Assembly (NCBI GenBank): GCA_027593175.1
Contig: JAQCJI010000002.1
Location: 1 to 64,000, forward strand
Direction of reading: 5' to 3'
DNA length: 64,000 nt
From: Bacteroidota bacterium
GTDB taxonomy: Bacteria; Bacteroidota; Bacteroidia; Cytophagales; Cyclobacteriaceae
The position numbers and the translations under genes are program-made. Numbering within the stretch: position 1 is the stretch's first letter; each line of letters begins with the position of its first letter. The notes beneath the pieces are model-generated. The model was not told the origin of the DNA and searched no databases. It saw only the letters and a program-made list of their open reading frames with translations. Below, piece by piece: positions 39,726 to 49,290 of this stretch.

Positions 39726-39777
39726 ACCGATTTGGAGAGCTAAGGGTTGTTACGCGTATTTTTTTAAATCCTGAAGG

Positions 39778-40833
39778 CTAGAGTTGAGCCACCTCATTTT
39801 TATTGGCAAGTTGCCCACAGGCGGCATCGATGTCCTGTCCTCTGGACTTCCGTACCTTGGCAATAATTCCTTGCCCTTCAAGCACTTGGAGGTACATGTC
39901 CACGGCTTCTTGGGCAGCCTGTCTGAATTCCCCTTCATCAATAGGATTGTATTGTATAAGATTCACTTTGGAAGGGATGATTTTACAAAATTTTGCAAGG
40001 GCTTTGGCATGTCGTTCATCGTCATTGATTCCTTCCCAGATGACATACTCATAGGTTACCTTTCGCTTGGTACGTGTGTACCAAAAGGACAAAGCTTCAG
40101 CCAGGTCTTCAAGGGGGTTAATCTCGTTGATGGGCATGAGACGGGATCGAGTCTCATTGATGGCAGAGTGGAGGGAGATGGCAAGGTTAAACTTCACTTC
40201 ATCCTCTGCCATTTTTCGAATCATTTTTGGAATCCCTACCGTAGAGAGGGTGATTCTACGGGGAGCCATACCCAAGCCGTCTGAGGAGGTAATTTTTTCG
40301 ATGGCACTGATGACATTGGCATAGTTTAGCAGCGGCTCTCCCATCCCCATAAAGACGATGTTGGTCAATGGCCTTTTAAAATAAGTTTCTGCCTCGTCTT
40401 TGATGGCGACCACCTGGTCATAGATTTCATCGGAGTTGAGGTTTCGCATCCGTTTCAAGCGAGCGGTAGCGCAAAAATTGCAGTCTAGGCTGCAACCTAC
40501 TTGGGAAGAGATGCAAGCAGTAATGCGCTTTGTTGTTGGGATAAGCACGGATTCGACAATTTTATCATCGAAGAGTTTGACCGCATTTTTGATGGTGCCA
40601 TCACTACTGTGCTGCATCAAGCCCACACGGATGTGGTTGATGGTAAAGTGGGTTTTGAGTAGCTCGCGAGTGGAAAGTGAGATGTTGCTCATCTCATCGA
40701 AATTTTTCATCGACTTATTCCAAAGCCATTCATAGACTTGCTTGGCTCTGAACTTTTTTTCTCCCTCCTCCAAAAAGAATTCTTCTAATTCAGCTAAGCT
40801 TAATTTTCGGATGTCTTTTTTCTGAAGTTCCAC
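39778..40833 (-). CDS. rlmN: 23S rRNA (adenine(2503)-C2)-methyltransferase RlmN
   Basis: SSQVGCSLDCNFCATA radical SAM motif; GMGEPLLNYANV; RKSRGQDIDAACGQL. Confidence 0.97.
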   Translation of the reverse strand: MELQKKDIRKLSLAELEEFFLEEGEKKFRAKQVYEWLWNKSMKNFDEMSNISLSTRELLKTHFTINHIRVGLMQHSSDGTIKNAVKLFDDKIVESVLIPTTKRITACISSQVGCSLDCNFCATARLKRMRNLNSDEIYDQVVAIKDEAETYFKRPLTNIVFMGMGEPLLNYANVISAIEKITSSDGLGMAPRRITLSTVGIPKMIRKMAEDEVKFNLAISLHSAINETRSRLMPINEINPLEDLAEALSFWYTRTKRKVTYEYVIWEGINDDERHAKALAKFCKIIPSKVNLIQYNPIDEGEFRQAAQEAVDMYLQVLEGQGIIAKVRKSRGQDIDAACGQLANKNEVAQL

Positions 40834-41010
40834 GGCACAAAGATAGGGATTGAAATTGGGAAAGCAGACAGGAATGGGGGATGGTACTCAAAATTAATGG
40901 GGCGATACTTTCTATTTAAATTGCGAGTTTACTTCTTCCTTTTCTTGGAAAAAGAAGGGGATTCAAGAACATATCCCTTATTTTTGTAGGGAAAATTCTA
41001 ACCCCTTCCT

Positions 41011-41685
41011 ATGCGCCAATCTTGGTGGAAATTTCTGACTGTAGGGCTTCTCTTGTATACACTCGTTGGAGGGTTGCTGCTGGAGGCTCCTCGGCTTCCA
41101 ATCTTGAATGAGACTATCCGTGCGCTACATTTTCATGTGACCATGTGGTTTGGGATGATTTTAATGCTTGTCGTTGCAGCATGGCATAGCGTGAAGTATT
41201 TGAGAAGCAATGATTTGAAGCACGATGATATGGCTTTGGAGTTTACCAATGCGGCGATTTTGTTTGGCGTACTGGGTATCGCTACGGGCATGTTGTGGGC
41301 CAAATTTACCTGGGGAGATTATTGGAGTGGAGATCCCAAGCAAAATGCTTCTGCCATCGGATTGCTTATGTATTTTGCCTACTTAATATTGAGAGGCAGC
41401 CTTTCAGATGGCCAGCAGCGCGGTAGAATTGCTGCAGTTTACAATTTGTTTGCTTTTGCCGCCTTTATCCCTTTGATTTTTGTTTTGCCTCGCCTTACCG
41501 ATAGTTTGCACCCAGGAAATGGTGGGAATCCAGGCTTCAATGCCTATGATTTGGACTCTAAACTCCGACTTGTTTTTTATCCTGCGATTATCGCTTGGAC
41601 ACTTTTGGGAACTTGGATAGCAACTGTTCGTGTTCGTATCCGTAGGTTAGAGCGAGAAGTGGAGGAAAATCTTGTAAACGATTAA
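41011..41685 (+). CDS. ccmC: Cytochrome c biogenesis protein CcmC
   Basis: WGDYWSGDPKQNASAIG (WxWD-like region) in a multi-TM protein; upstream of ccmE/ccmF. Confidence 0.88.
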   Translation: MRQSWWKFLTVGLLLYTLVGGLLLEAPRLPILNETIRALHFHVTMWFGMILMLVVAAWHSVKYLRSNDLKHDDMALEFTNAAILFGVLGIATGMLWAKFTWGDYWSGDPKQNASAIGLLMYFAYLILRGSLSDGQQRGRIAAVYNLFAFAAFIPLIFVLPRLTDSLHPGNGGNPGFNAYDLDSKLRLVFYPAIIAWTLLGTWIATVRVRIRRLEREVEENLVND

Positions 41686-41688
41686 TCG

Positions 41689-41934
41689 ATGAAAAAAATA
41701 GTTGTATTCCTATTGATGATTTTTTCCTTTGCTGCACAGGCTCAAGAGAAAATAGCAGTAACGGCTGCTGATTACAGCAACAACGAAGTAGAGATGGCGG
41801 ATGTTATGCGAAGTGAAGGGAAAATTTATGTGTTGGTGGGAATCATTGTGTTGATTTTCCTCGGCTTATTAATCTATGTGATTCAAACAGATCGTAGGGT
41901 TTCCAAGTTAGAAAAAGTAGGACAAACTAAATAG
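41689..41934 (+). CDS. CcmD-like small membrane protein
   Basis: 81 aa; signal peptide plus C-terminal TM IYVLVGIIVLIFLGLLIYVIQTDRRVSKLE; position in ccm cluster. Confidence 0.75.
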   Translation: MKKIVVFLLMIFSFAAQAQEKIAVTAADYSNNEVEMADVMRSEGKIYVLVGIIVLIFLGLLIYVIQTDRRVSKLEKVGQTK

Positions 41935-41943
41935 GAATTTGGC

Positions 41944-42360
41944 ATGAAGAAGGGACATATAATTGCCTTAGGAATTATTGCTGTAGCAATTGCAATCATC
42001 CTCAGCTCGATTGGTGATGCGAGTAGCTACGAGAGTTTCACCACTGCCTTAGAGATGAAGCATGATGGAGAGGACAAGGCAATCCATGTGGTGGGTAAGT
42101 TAAAAAAAGATGCAGTAGGTGAAGTTTCAGGAATAGAGATTCGGGAGGATAAAACTTCCTTTACTTTCCTTTTGGTAGACAACGAAGGCACTGAGCAAAA
42201 GGTGTTTTATAACCAGCCCGTGCCTGCAGATTTTCATCGATCTGAGCAAGTAGTGGTCATTGGTAGCTACCGAGATAAAGAAATCTTTGTGGCAGACAAG
42301 ATTCTCATGAAGTGTCCTTCCAAGTACCAAGAAACAGACGTGCAAGCTGCGGGCATCTGA
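41944..42360 (+). CDS. ccmE: Cytochrome c maturation protein CcmE
   Basis: N-terminal TM plus OB-fold-like region; CPSKYQ near the C-terminus. Confidence 0.82.
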   Translation: MKKGHIIALGIIAVAIAIILSSIGDASSYESFTTALEMKHDGEDKAIHVVGKLKKDAVGEVSGIEIREDKTSFTFLLVDNEGTEQKVFYNQPVPADFHRSEQVVVIGSYRDKEIFVADKILMKCPSKYQETDVQAAGI

Positions 42361-42388
42361 TGGTAAATTCTATTCCAAGTAAAATCGT

Positions 42389-44908
42389 ATGATAAATACC
42401 TTCGTGGGCAATTTTGGTCACCTAACAGCCTTGGTGGCCTTCGTGAGTGCCTTGGTTACCGCTTTTGCGTACAGTCAATACTTTAGGGCCAACGAACTGG
42501 AAAAAGCCAGTTGGCAAAGATTTAGTCGCATGAGTTTTTACATTCATGCACTATCGACTAGCTTGATCGCGTTATCCTTATTTGAAATCATCTACAATCA
42601 ACGGTACGAGTATTTTTACGCCTATTCCCATAGTTCCAAGGCTTTGCCAGTTCATTACATGATTTCCAGTTTCTGGGAAGGTCAGGAAGGAGCATTTATT
42701 CTGTGGGCATTTTGGAATGTAGTGCTTGGATTAATATTGGTACATACCAACAAGTTTTGGGAAGCACCAGTGATGGTAGTTTTTTCCTTAGTTCAAGCTT
42801 TCCTTATTTCCATGATTCTAGGAGTGGTGGTAGGGGATCTTAAAATTGGAAGCTCCCCCTTTATTTTACTTCGGGACGCCACTCAAGCACCGATTTTTGA
42901 TTTAAATCCGGACTTTATCCCAGAAGATGGTACGGGCCTCAATCCGCTCTTGCAGAATATTTGGATGGTGATTCACCCGCCCACCTTGTTTTTGGGCTAT
43001 GCATCTACCCTGGTTCCCTTTGCCTTTTTAATTGGGGGTCTTGTTACCAAAAAGTATGCAGAATGGATCCGTCCAGCCTTGCCTTGGGCAATTTTCTCGG
43101 CTATGATTTTGGGGATGGGAATTATCATGGGTGCTTATTGGGCCTATGTAACCTTAAATTTCGGGGGCTACTGGAACTGGGATCCAGTGGAAAATGCGGT
43201 GTATGTGCCTTGGCTGATCTTGGTGGCTTCTATCCACACGATGATTACGTTCAAGAAAAGTGCCACGGCATTGAAGACCTCCATCGTCTTGGTGATTCTC
43301 AGTTTTATCTTGGTGTTGTACGCTACCTTCTTGGTTCGCTCGGGGGTCCTAGGGGATGCTTCGGTGCACTCTTTTACCGATTTGGGTCTTTCTGGGCAGT
43401 TGCTGATCTATTTGCTATTTTTTATGGGAGTAGCGATTTTCCTTGCCGCTCGAGCTTGGAAGCACTTGCCTACATCCGAACGAGAGGCATCCGTTTATTC
43501 TCGTGAGTTTTGGATTTTCTTAGGTGCGATGACGCTAGGATTGATGTCCTTTCAAGTGATTTTGCCTACTTCCATTCCTGCTTGGAATGCTTTGATAGAA
43601 AGCTTTGGAGGAATTTCTAATATGGCTCCTCCAGCAGATCAAATAGGTTTTTATACCAAATTCCAACTTTGGTTTGCGGTAGTATTGGCATTATTAACTT
43701 CAGTAGGGCAGTTTTTCTGGTGGCAAAAAATCGATAGAAAAACCTTGGGAGAATCGTTAGTGGTTCCGTATGTAGTCTCGATCATCCTTTCCACAGTCGT
43801 TATTGTCTTGGCCAAGGTTTACGATTGGAAATACATAATCATTGTGCTTACAGGAATGTTTACCATTATAGCCAATGGATTTATTTTAGTCAAGTTGCTT
43901 AAAAAATCGACCTTCAAACTTGTTGGAGGATCCCTTGCACACATTGGCTTGGGGATGATTTTGATCGGGATCATGTTTAGTTCTGGCTATTCAGAAGTCA
44001 TCTCCATGAACATGTCGGGGTTGACTTACAGCAACAGTTGGGAGGATGAAATGAACAAGGAGCACGTATTGCTTTGGATCAACAAGCCTACTCAGATGAA
44101 GGACTACACGGTGATCTACCGTGGCAGACAAAAGAAAGCAGTAGGGATTCCCGAATACGTGCCTGCCAAAATTTTAGCTGCTACGGGTGAGGTGAATGAA
44201 GCGATAGCTTTGGAAGATTACAAAACCTACTTCAAAAAAGGAGATACCGTACAGTTGGTTTTGGAAGAGAATGATTACTTTAAAATTGATTACCTACAGA
44301 ACGAGGCCTTACAGTTTTCGCTTTCGCCCATGTCCCAGTTCAACGAAGGGATGGGGGGCTTGATTTCCTCGCCTGATTCCAAAATTTACCTCAATAAGGA
44401 TTTGTACACCTATGTTGCTGCGATGAATGATTTCGCAGATCCAGAATGGAAGGAAGATGAAACTTACGAAGTAAGCAAGGGGGAGCAATTTCATGTGTCT
44501 GACTTTGTTGCCTATTTTGATGGGGCCGAAGTACTCAAAGAAATTGATGGCTATACCTTGAAAGAGGGGGATGTGGCAGTAAAGGCTAAAATCCGTGTTC
44601 TAGATTACGATGTTGAAAAATTACTAGAGCCTACCTTTATCATTCGTGACAATCAGGTAGGGAAACTTCCCGTGATTGATTCTGAATTGGGAATCAAAAT
44701 CAGCTTGGAAAATATTCTCCCTGAGCAAAATAAATTTGTATTTAAGGTCAATCAATACCAGAAGGACTATGTGGTCATGAAGGCAATTGTTAAGCCTTAC
44801 ATCAATGTGCTTTGGATCGGAACGATTGTGATGTTGTTCGGATTTACGGTAGCCATTTACCGACGGTTTGATGAGTTTGTCAAAATGAGAGACAAAGGAA
44901 TTGAATAA
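42389..44908 (+). CDS. ccmF: Cytochrome c biogenesis protein CcmF/CcsA family
   Basis: YWAYVTLNFGGYWNWDPVENA (WWD-type domain); VIHPPTLFLGY. Confidence 0.93.
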   Translation: MINTFVGNFGHLTALVAFVSALVTAFAYSQYFRANELEKASWQRFSRMSFYIHALSTSLIALSLFEIIYNQRYEYFYAYSHSSKALPVHYMISSFWEGQEGAFILWAFWNVVLGLILVHTNKFWEAPVMVVFSLVQAFLISMILGVVVGDLKIGSSPFILLRDATQAPIFDLNPDFIPEDGTGLNPLLQNIWMVIHPPTLFLGYASTLVPFAFLIGGLVTKKYAEWIRPALPWAIFSAMILGMGIIMGAYWAYVTLNFGGYWNWDPVENAVYVPWLILVASIHTMITFKKSATALKTSIVLVILSFILVLYATFLVRSGVLGDASVHSFTDLGLSGQLLIYLLFFMGVAIFLAARAWKHLPTSEREASVYSREFWIFLGAMTLGLMSFQVILPTSIPAWNALIESFGGISNMAPPADQIGFYTKFQLWFAVVLALLTSVGQFFWWQKIDRKTLGESLVVPYVVSIILSTVVIVLAKVYDWKYIIIVLTGMFTIIANGFILVKLLKKSTFKLVGGSLAHIGLGMILIGIMFSSGYSEVISMNMSGLTYSNSWEDEMNKEHVLLWINKPTQMKDYTVIYRGRQKKAVGIPEYVPAKILAATGEVNEAIALEDYKTYFKKGDTVQLVLEENDYFKIDYLQNEALQFSLSPMSQFNEGMGGLISSPDSKIYLNKDLYTYVAAMNDFADPEWKEDETYEVSKGEQFHVSDFVAYFDGAEVLKEIDGYTLKEGDVAVKAKIRVLDYDVEKLLEPTFIIRDNQVGKLPVIDSELGIKISLENILPEQNKFVFKVNQYQKDYVVMKAIVKPYINVLWIGTIVMLFGFTVAIYRRFDEFVKMRDKGIE

Positions 44909-44922
44909 ATTTTCAAATGGGA

Positions 44923-44965
44923 AGACAAAAAATAAAGGGGCGGCAAGCCCTTTTATTTTTTGTCT
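44923..44965. terminator. Bidirectional hairpin terminator between ccmF and HAD gene
   Basis: agacaaaaaataaaggggc (44923-44941) / gcccttttattttttgtct (44947-44965), 18 of 19 paired. Confidence 0.8.
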
Positions 44966-45771
44966 AGAAAAATTCGCTCTAGGCTTACGGCTACCCCATC
45001 TTTTTTGTGGTGCAAGGTGAGTTCCTGCGCCACTGCTTTTACTTCCGCCAGGGCATTAGCTACAGCCACGCCCCAGCCCACCTGTTCCAGCAGGTCGATG
45101 TCGTTGTAGCCATCGCCGAAGGCCACTACTTCGTCCATCCCTATGGCATATCCTTGATCTAGAATTTTTTTCAACCCAGTGGCTTTGGAGATCGGTTTCG
45201 GCGCAATTTCTAGGTAAGTGTCTTTGGATCGGTAGAGGTGCAATTGAGTTCCTAGCCTTTGGAGAAGGGTTTGGTAGAGCTCACCGATTTTTGCTGGATC
45301 TCCCATGCACATCACCTTGTGGGCGCCATGATTGTCAGATTTCCAACGCTCAATGACTACTAAGGGGTCTATCCAAGAGGGAATAACTTTTGTGTTTTCA
45401 ATTTCGCGAAGTGCAAAATAATCTTCTTTTGGGGTATGCCATTCCTCCCCATTAAGTAGGCTAACATGAAGAGTAAGGTTATTTGCTAAATTAACTACTT
45501 CTTCTACCTGGTGAATTGGAATGGTGATGGATTCAAGTTCTTTTCCTTCCCCATCCAAAATTAGAGCGCCGTTGTAAGCGATTAGGGGTTCCTTAGGGCG
45601 CTTCAAGTCTTGAAGGAGGTACCGCATGGCAGCAGGCATGCGAGCGCTAGCTAGAAAAAACGGAATCTCTGGTGAAATGGAAGAGACAATTGAAATGAGG
45701 TTTGGGGAAAGCGAGCGCTCGGAGTTGAGGAGGGTACCGTCAATATCAGAGCAAATAGCTTTAAAAGTCAT
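44953..45771 (-). CDS. Cof-type HAD-IIB family hydrolase
   Basis: CSDIDGTLLNSER; FGDGYNDIDLLEQVGWGVAVANA. Confidence 0.93.
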   Translation of the reverse strand: MTFKAICSDIDGTLLNSERSLSPNLISIVSSISPEIPFFLASARMPAAMRYLLQDLKRPKEPLIAYNGALILDGEGKELESITIPIHQVEEVVNLANNLTLHVSLLNGEEWHTPKEDYFALREIENTKVIPSWIDPLVVIERWKSDNHGAHKVMCMGDPAKIGELYQTLLQRLGTQLHLYRSKDTYLEIAPKPISKATGLKKILDQGYAIGMDEVVAFGDGYNDIDLLEQVGWGVAVANALAEVKAVAQELTLHHKKDGVAVSLERIFLDKK

Positions 45772-45845
45772 GGTAGCAAAGTGGATAGGAAAAATTAGAG
45801 GATGTTAATTTCTAAAAATTCAATTTAAATCTAATCTTGAAGAGA

Positions 45846-46265
45846 TTAGAAATCTTTAACCTCGAAGGTGTATTCTTCTACAGAAATATTTTCTGGGTTG
45901 TAGGAATCCGTTTGAACAAATTGGATGGTAATCTTGGTGTATTCGTTGGCATTTTCGAAATCTCGTAAATAAAGTTCAGCACAATTGCGGGCAAGTTGTT
46001 CACGCTGGTCTGCCATGAGTTGCGGATCACCATTTTGCAGTTTGAGAAAAATGATGGATTCTTCTGTATCTCCATCTGTAGATTTGGAAAGGGTGACACT
46101 GGTACTTTCAAATTTTCCTAACCCTCGAATTTCTTCAGAAGGTAGGAATCCCTCGCCTAAAAATCCTTCCATGCCATTGAAGGCGAATTCAGCTATTTTT
46201 TCTGGCGCACAGCTGCAGCTCCAAAGAATGAGAAAAAATAGAGGAAGCAATTGGTAAATTCTCAT
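45846..46265 (-). CDS. Hypothetical lipoprotein
   Basis: Lipobox-like FFLILWSCSC; 139 aa. Confidence 0.55.
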   Translation of the reverse strand: MRIYQLLPLFFLILWSCSCAPEKIAEFAFNGMEGFLGEGFLPSEEIRGLGKFESTSVTLSKSTDGDTEESIIFLKLQNGDPQLMADQREQLARNCAELYLRDFENANEYTKITIQFVQTDSYNPENISVEEYTFEVKDF

Positions 46266-46286
46266 GGATGAGGGATTTGGTGCTGC

Positions 46287-47654
46287 CTAGAAGCTTATTT
46301 TATAGAATACAAATCGCCTATCTTCTGGATTTCTTATTCGGGTAATAAGCGAGTTACCCTTTTTCTCCTCATAGTGGAAATTAATCTCCTTGATCAACCT
46401 GGCGCGTTTGACTCGTTTGGAGTCAAATTGGGTAATCTCATGAATGCCCAAGAGTGAATCAAATTCATCTGTACTCAATTTTTTACCATTATGTAGAAGT
46501 AATCGCTGAAGAATTTCTGCGTTTTCCTCTTCAGATTCTTGTTTTACATCAGTTTCTGTATCGGAATCTAGTGGAGTTTGGACTGCTGTATTTTTTCTTT
46601 TTTGAATCTGTATGCCTAGCCAAAGGGCAAGTAGAAATACAACAGGAAAGCCTATCCAAGGGAGTAACGATAAAAGCGAGGCGTTGCCAGTTTTTTCTGG
46701 GGCATCAAGCACGACTACCTGCCCAATTTCACGCGATTGGCTTCGAATGATGTCCAAGTTGATCATCGCTTCTTTGCCCTCTGTAACGCTATTTAGAGTG
46801 AAATCGAAATAATGAATTGTGTTTCCAATGTATTCATAATAGGGCGAATCAAACATTGCACCATGTTTTTTCCCTTCATAAAAAAAGAGCTTGCCGGTTT
46901 CCTTTTCGAAAATTATCCAAAGGTACCAGCCAAGGCTTGGTAATTGGGAGGTAGTGACACTAAATGCATAGTCTTCTGTTTCATACAAATTACTTTCATT
47001 TGCATGTACAATCTCTGCTAGATCAAAATCTTTGATATCGATTTTGATGGGTCGCCATGATTTTTTTTCAAGGTCTAGAAAAAAGCCGTTGGCTTCTTTT
47101 CCTAATCTTGGAATTCTAGGGTTATTGTATTCCCCAAAAATGGTTACTATTCCTTTTGAAGTTTGGTAGGTCCCTAAGGGATAATAGTCAAGGGGTTGAT
47201 AGGAGGATTGAACAAATTCCCAAGATCCATTTAGGGTATCAAATTCCATTAAATCTACATGGTAAGTCCAAATCCCCCTTCCACTTAGAAAATGGTAGGT
47301 ATTGTTTTTTTCAAACAAAAAAGAACCGCAGGTATAGCCTCTATTTGTAAACTTATACTCCTTAATGAGTTGACCTTTTTTGATGGAATAAAAATCAAAG
47401 GTGCATTGCACAAAAACCCTTAAAGTCTGGCTCGATGGCTCGTAATTAAATTCGTAAACAGTTGGAGCATTTTGATAAATGCTATCTAACTGGTTTAAAA
47501 TTTTCCTACTTACCCTTCCTTCTAAGAACGAGGATCTTTCTGCTACTTGCCACCTATTCGCCCCGATTTTTAGCCGATAAAATTCCGGATCAACAGCTAG
47601 GGAGTTCAAGCTGAGTAACAAGGTAAGGACGAAAAAAAGTAATTTCAATTTCAT
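46287..47654 (-). CDS. Uncharacterised protein: exported beta-rich domain, single TM, basic cytoplasmic C-terminus
   Basis: Signal peptide from M at 47654 (MKLKLLFFVLTLLLSLNSLA); TM LLSLLPWIGFPVVFLLALWLGIQI; C-terminal EILQRLLLHNGKKLSTDEFDSLLGI... Confidence 0.6.
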   Translation of the reverse strand: MKLKLLFFVLTLLLSLNSLAVDPEFYRLKIGANRWQVAERSSFLEGRVSRKILNQLDSIYQNAPTVYEFNYEPSSQTLRVFVQCTFDFYSIKKGQLIKEYKFTNRGYTCGSFLFEKNNTYHFLSGRGIWTYHVDLMEFDTLNGSWEFVQSSYQPLDYYPLGTYQTSKGIVTIFGEYNNPRIPRLGKEANGFFLDLEKKSWRPIKIDIKDFDLAEIVHANESNLYETEDYAFSVTTSQLPSLGWYLWIIFEKETGKLFFYEGKKHGAMFDSPYYEYIGNTIHYFDFTLNSVTEGKEAMINLDIIRSQSREIGQVVVLDAPEKTGNASLLSLLPWIGFPVVFLLALWLGIQIQKRKNTAVQTPLDSDTETDVKQESEEENAEILQRLLLHNGKKLSTDEFDSLLGIHEITQFDSKRVKRARLIKEINFHYEEKKGNSLITRIRNPEDRRFVFYKISF

Positions 47655-47908
47655 GAAGGACTTCAAAATAGGGACTCGGAGAGACCATTGCGTTCTAAAC
47701 TCCACTCTTATTTAGCAAATGAAAAATTTTTTTCTGAATCAATTGTGTATCAAATGATACATAGTGACAATTATTTAATCTTACCAGCTGCAAAGGTTGA
47801 ATGGGGGTTGGTTTCGATTCAATCTATCTGAATAGAGAAAGGATTTAGTGACAGAAATTGCTTGAACTAGCTTTGAGGGTTGATTAGGTTAAAAGTCTAA
47901 AAATTCTC

Positions 47909-48159
47909 TCAGTTTAAGGGGGTGTTATTTTTTTTTATGGGACAACTGCTATTTTTCTTTTTGAGTTCAAGTTCACACTTGAGCGCAGTAGATCTATCGG
48001 GGAGTGTTTCGATGTAGCCGATCTCCCAGTCTGGGGCTCCGATTTGGTGGAGGGAGTAGACCCTGCATTGTGGTGTTTGAGTCTGCGTAGCAAGTCATCC
48101 GTGGACCCCAGGTTGTCCTTCTTGGATTTCAGGCTAAAAAGGATGTAGATGTAGTGCAT
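47909..48159 (-). pseudogene. Frameshifted GIY-YIG (UvrC N-terminal-type) nuclease
   Basis: MHYIYILFSLKSKKDNLGSTDDLLRRLKHHNAGSTPSTK in one frame; family-like continuation GAPDWEIGYIETLPDRSTALKCELELKKKNSS in another frame, shift near 48040. Confidence 0.75.
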
Positions 48160-48175
48160 TTAGGTTTAAAAAATA

Positions 48176-48196
48176 GGCTGTCCTAATTGGACAGCC
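48176..48196 (-). terminator. Terminator of tRNA-Ala
   Basis: ggctgtcc-taatt-ggacagcc hairpin; T-rich tract follows on the minus strand. Confidence 0.7.
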
Positions 48197-48199
48197 TTG

Positions 48200-48273
48200 T
48201 GGAGGATAACGGATTCGAACCGATGACCCCTACACTGCCAGCGTAGTGCTCTAGCCAACTGAGCTAATCCCCC
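48200..48273 (-). tRNA. tRNA-Ala (GGC)
   Basis: Minus strand GGGGGATTAGCTCAGTTGGCTAGAGCACTACGCTGGCAGTGTAGGGGTCATCGGTTCGAATCCGTTATCCTCCA; anticodon GGC; G3:U70 identity pair. Confidence 0.97.
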
Positions 48274-48323
48274 TAAGAAGTGTCCAAAGATAGCCCCTCT
48301 TGCTTTGCTTCCAAAAGATTTCT

Positions 48324-48932
48324 TTATTCCTGAGAATAATTTATTCGGGTAAGGATACTTCTTCCTAGAGTGACTTCGTCGGTAAATTCAAGTTCTCCCC
48401 CCACAGGAATTCCTCGTGAGATGCTCGTGATTTTAACATTTAAAGGGGAAAGCTTTTTGCTCAAGTAGAAGGAGGTGGTGTCACCTTCCATCGTGGCGGA
48501 AAGAGCCAAAATAATTTCTTTTATTTCTCCCTGTTTCACCCGCTCTACCAACCGCTCGCAGGTTAACTCTTCAGGTCCAATGCCCTGCATGGGGGAGATG
48601 ACCCCTCCCAACACATGGTACAGTCCCTGGTACTGATTCGTATTTTCAATGGCCAGCACATCACCAATGTCTTCTACTACACAAACCAAGGAGCGGTCTC
48701 TTTTGTGACTTTGGCACGTGGAGCAGAACTCCTCATCTGCAAGTGCATGGCAATTTTTGCAATAGGAAACTTCAGCCCGCATCCGAGTTAAGGCCAAAGA
48801 AAGGGCTTCTGTATGCGCTTCATGTTGTTTAAGCAAGTGTAGCGCTAGGCGAAGAGCAGTTTTTTTCCCAATGCCTGGGAGCCTGGAGATTTCCGTTACT
48901 GCGTCTTCGATTAATTTAGAGGGGAAGTTCAC
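48324..48932 (-). CDS. recR: Recombination mediator protein RecR
   Basis: LPGIGKKTALRLALHLL; CKNCHALADEEFCSTC zinc motif; Toprim domain VVEDIGDVLAIE. Confidence 0.97.
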   Translation of the reverse strand: MNFPSKLIEDAVTEISRLPGIGKKTALRLALHLLKQHEAHTEALSLALTRMRAEVSYCKNCHALADEEFCSTCQSHKRDRSLVCVVEDIGDVLAIENTNQYQGLYHVLGGVISPMQGIGPEELTCERLVERVKQGEIKEIILALSATMEGDTTSFYLSKKLSPLNVKITSISRGIPVGGELEFTDEVTLGRSILTRINYSQE

Positions 48933-48944
48933 GTAGATTTTTTT

Positions 48945-49238
48945 TTAAAGAATTGCAGCCTGAATGCCTTCGTCCAAAATGGCCTCACAGAGGGGCTTGA
49001 GTTCTGGTCTCGTTCCTTTCTTTACAGCACACTTTCCCTTGTAATGGATGATCAAGGTACACTGCTCTGCTTGTTCATGGGTATGCTCACAGACCTTTAT
49101 GAGCACCTGAATGACATGTTCAAAGGTGTTCACATCGTCATTGAATACAACGAGGTCTAGCGCTTCCTGATCGATGAGTTCCTCGAGGAGGACTTCAATT
49201 TCTTCTACATGGGGAAGGGGTGAGCTGAACTGGTTCAT
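48945..49238 (-). CDS. clpS: ATP-dependent Clp protease adaptor ClpS
   Basis: LVVFNDDVNTFEHVIQVL motif; 97 aa. Confidence 0.92.
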   Translation of the reverse strand: MNQFSSPLPHVEEIEVLLEELIDQEALDLVVFNDDVNTFEHVIQVLIKVCEHTHEQAEQCTLIIHYKGKCAVKKGTRPELKPLCEAILDEGIQAAIL

Positions 49239-49290
49239 TTTGCAAAATTAATAATAATGGACAACTTAGCGAGCGACAGACGCTTACAAT

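Noticed and set aside
42961-43506. 181 aa ORF overlapping ccmF on the same strand
   Set aside because: Out-of-frame reading of a conserved membrane protein, rich in W/C/G; no family resemblance.
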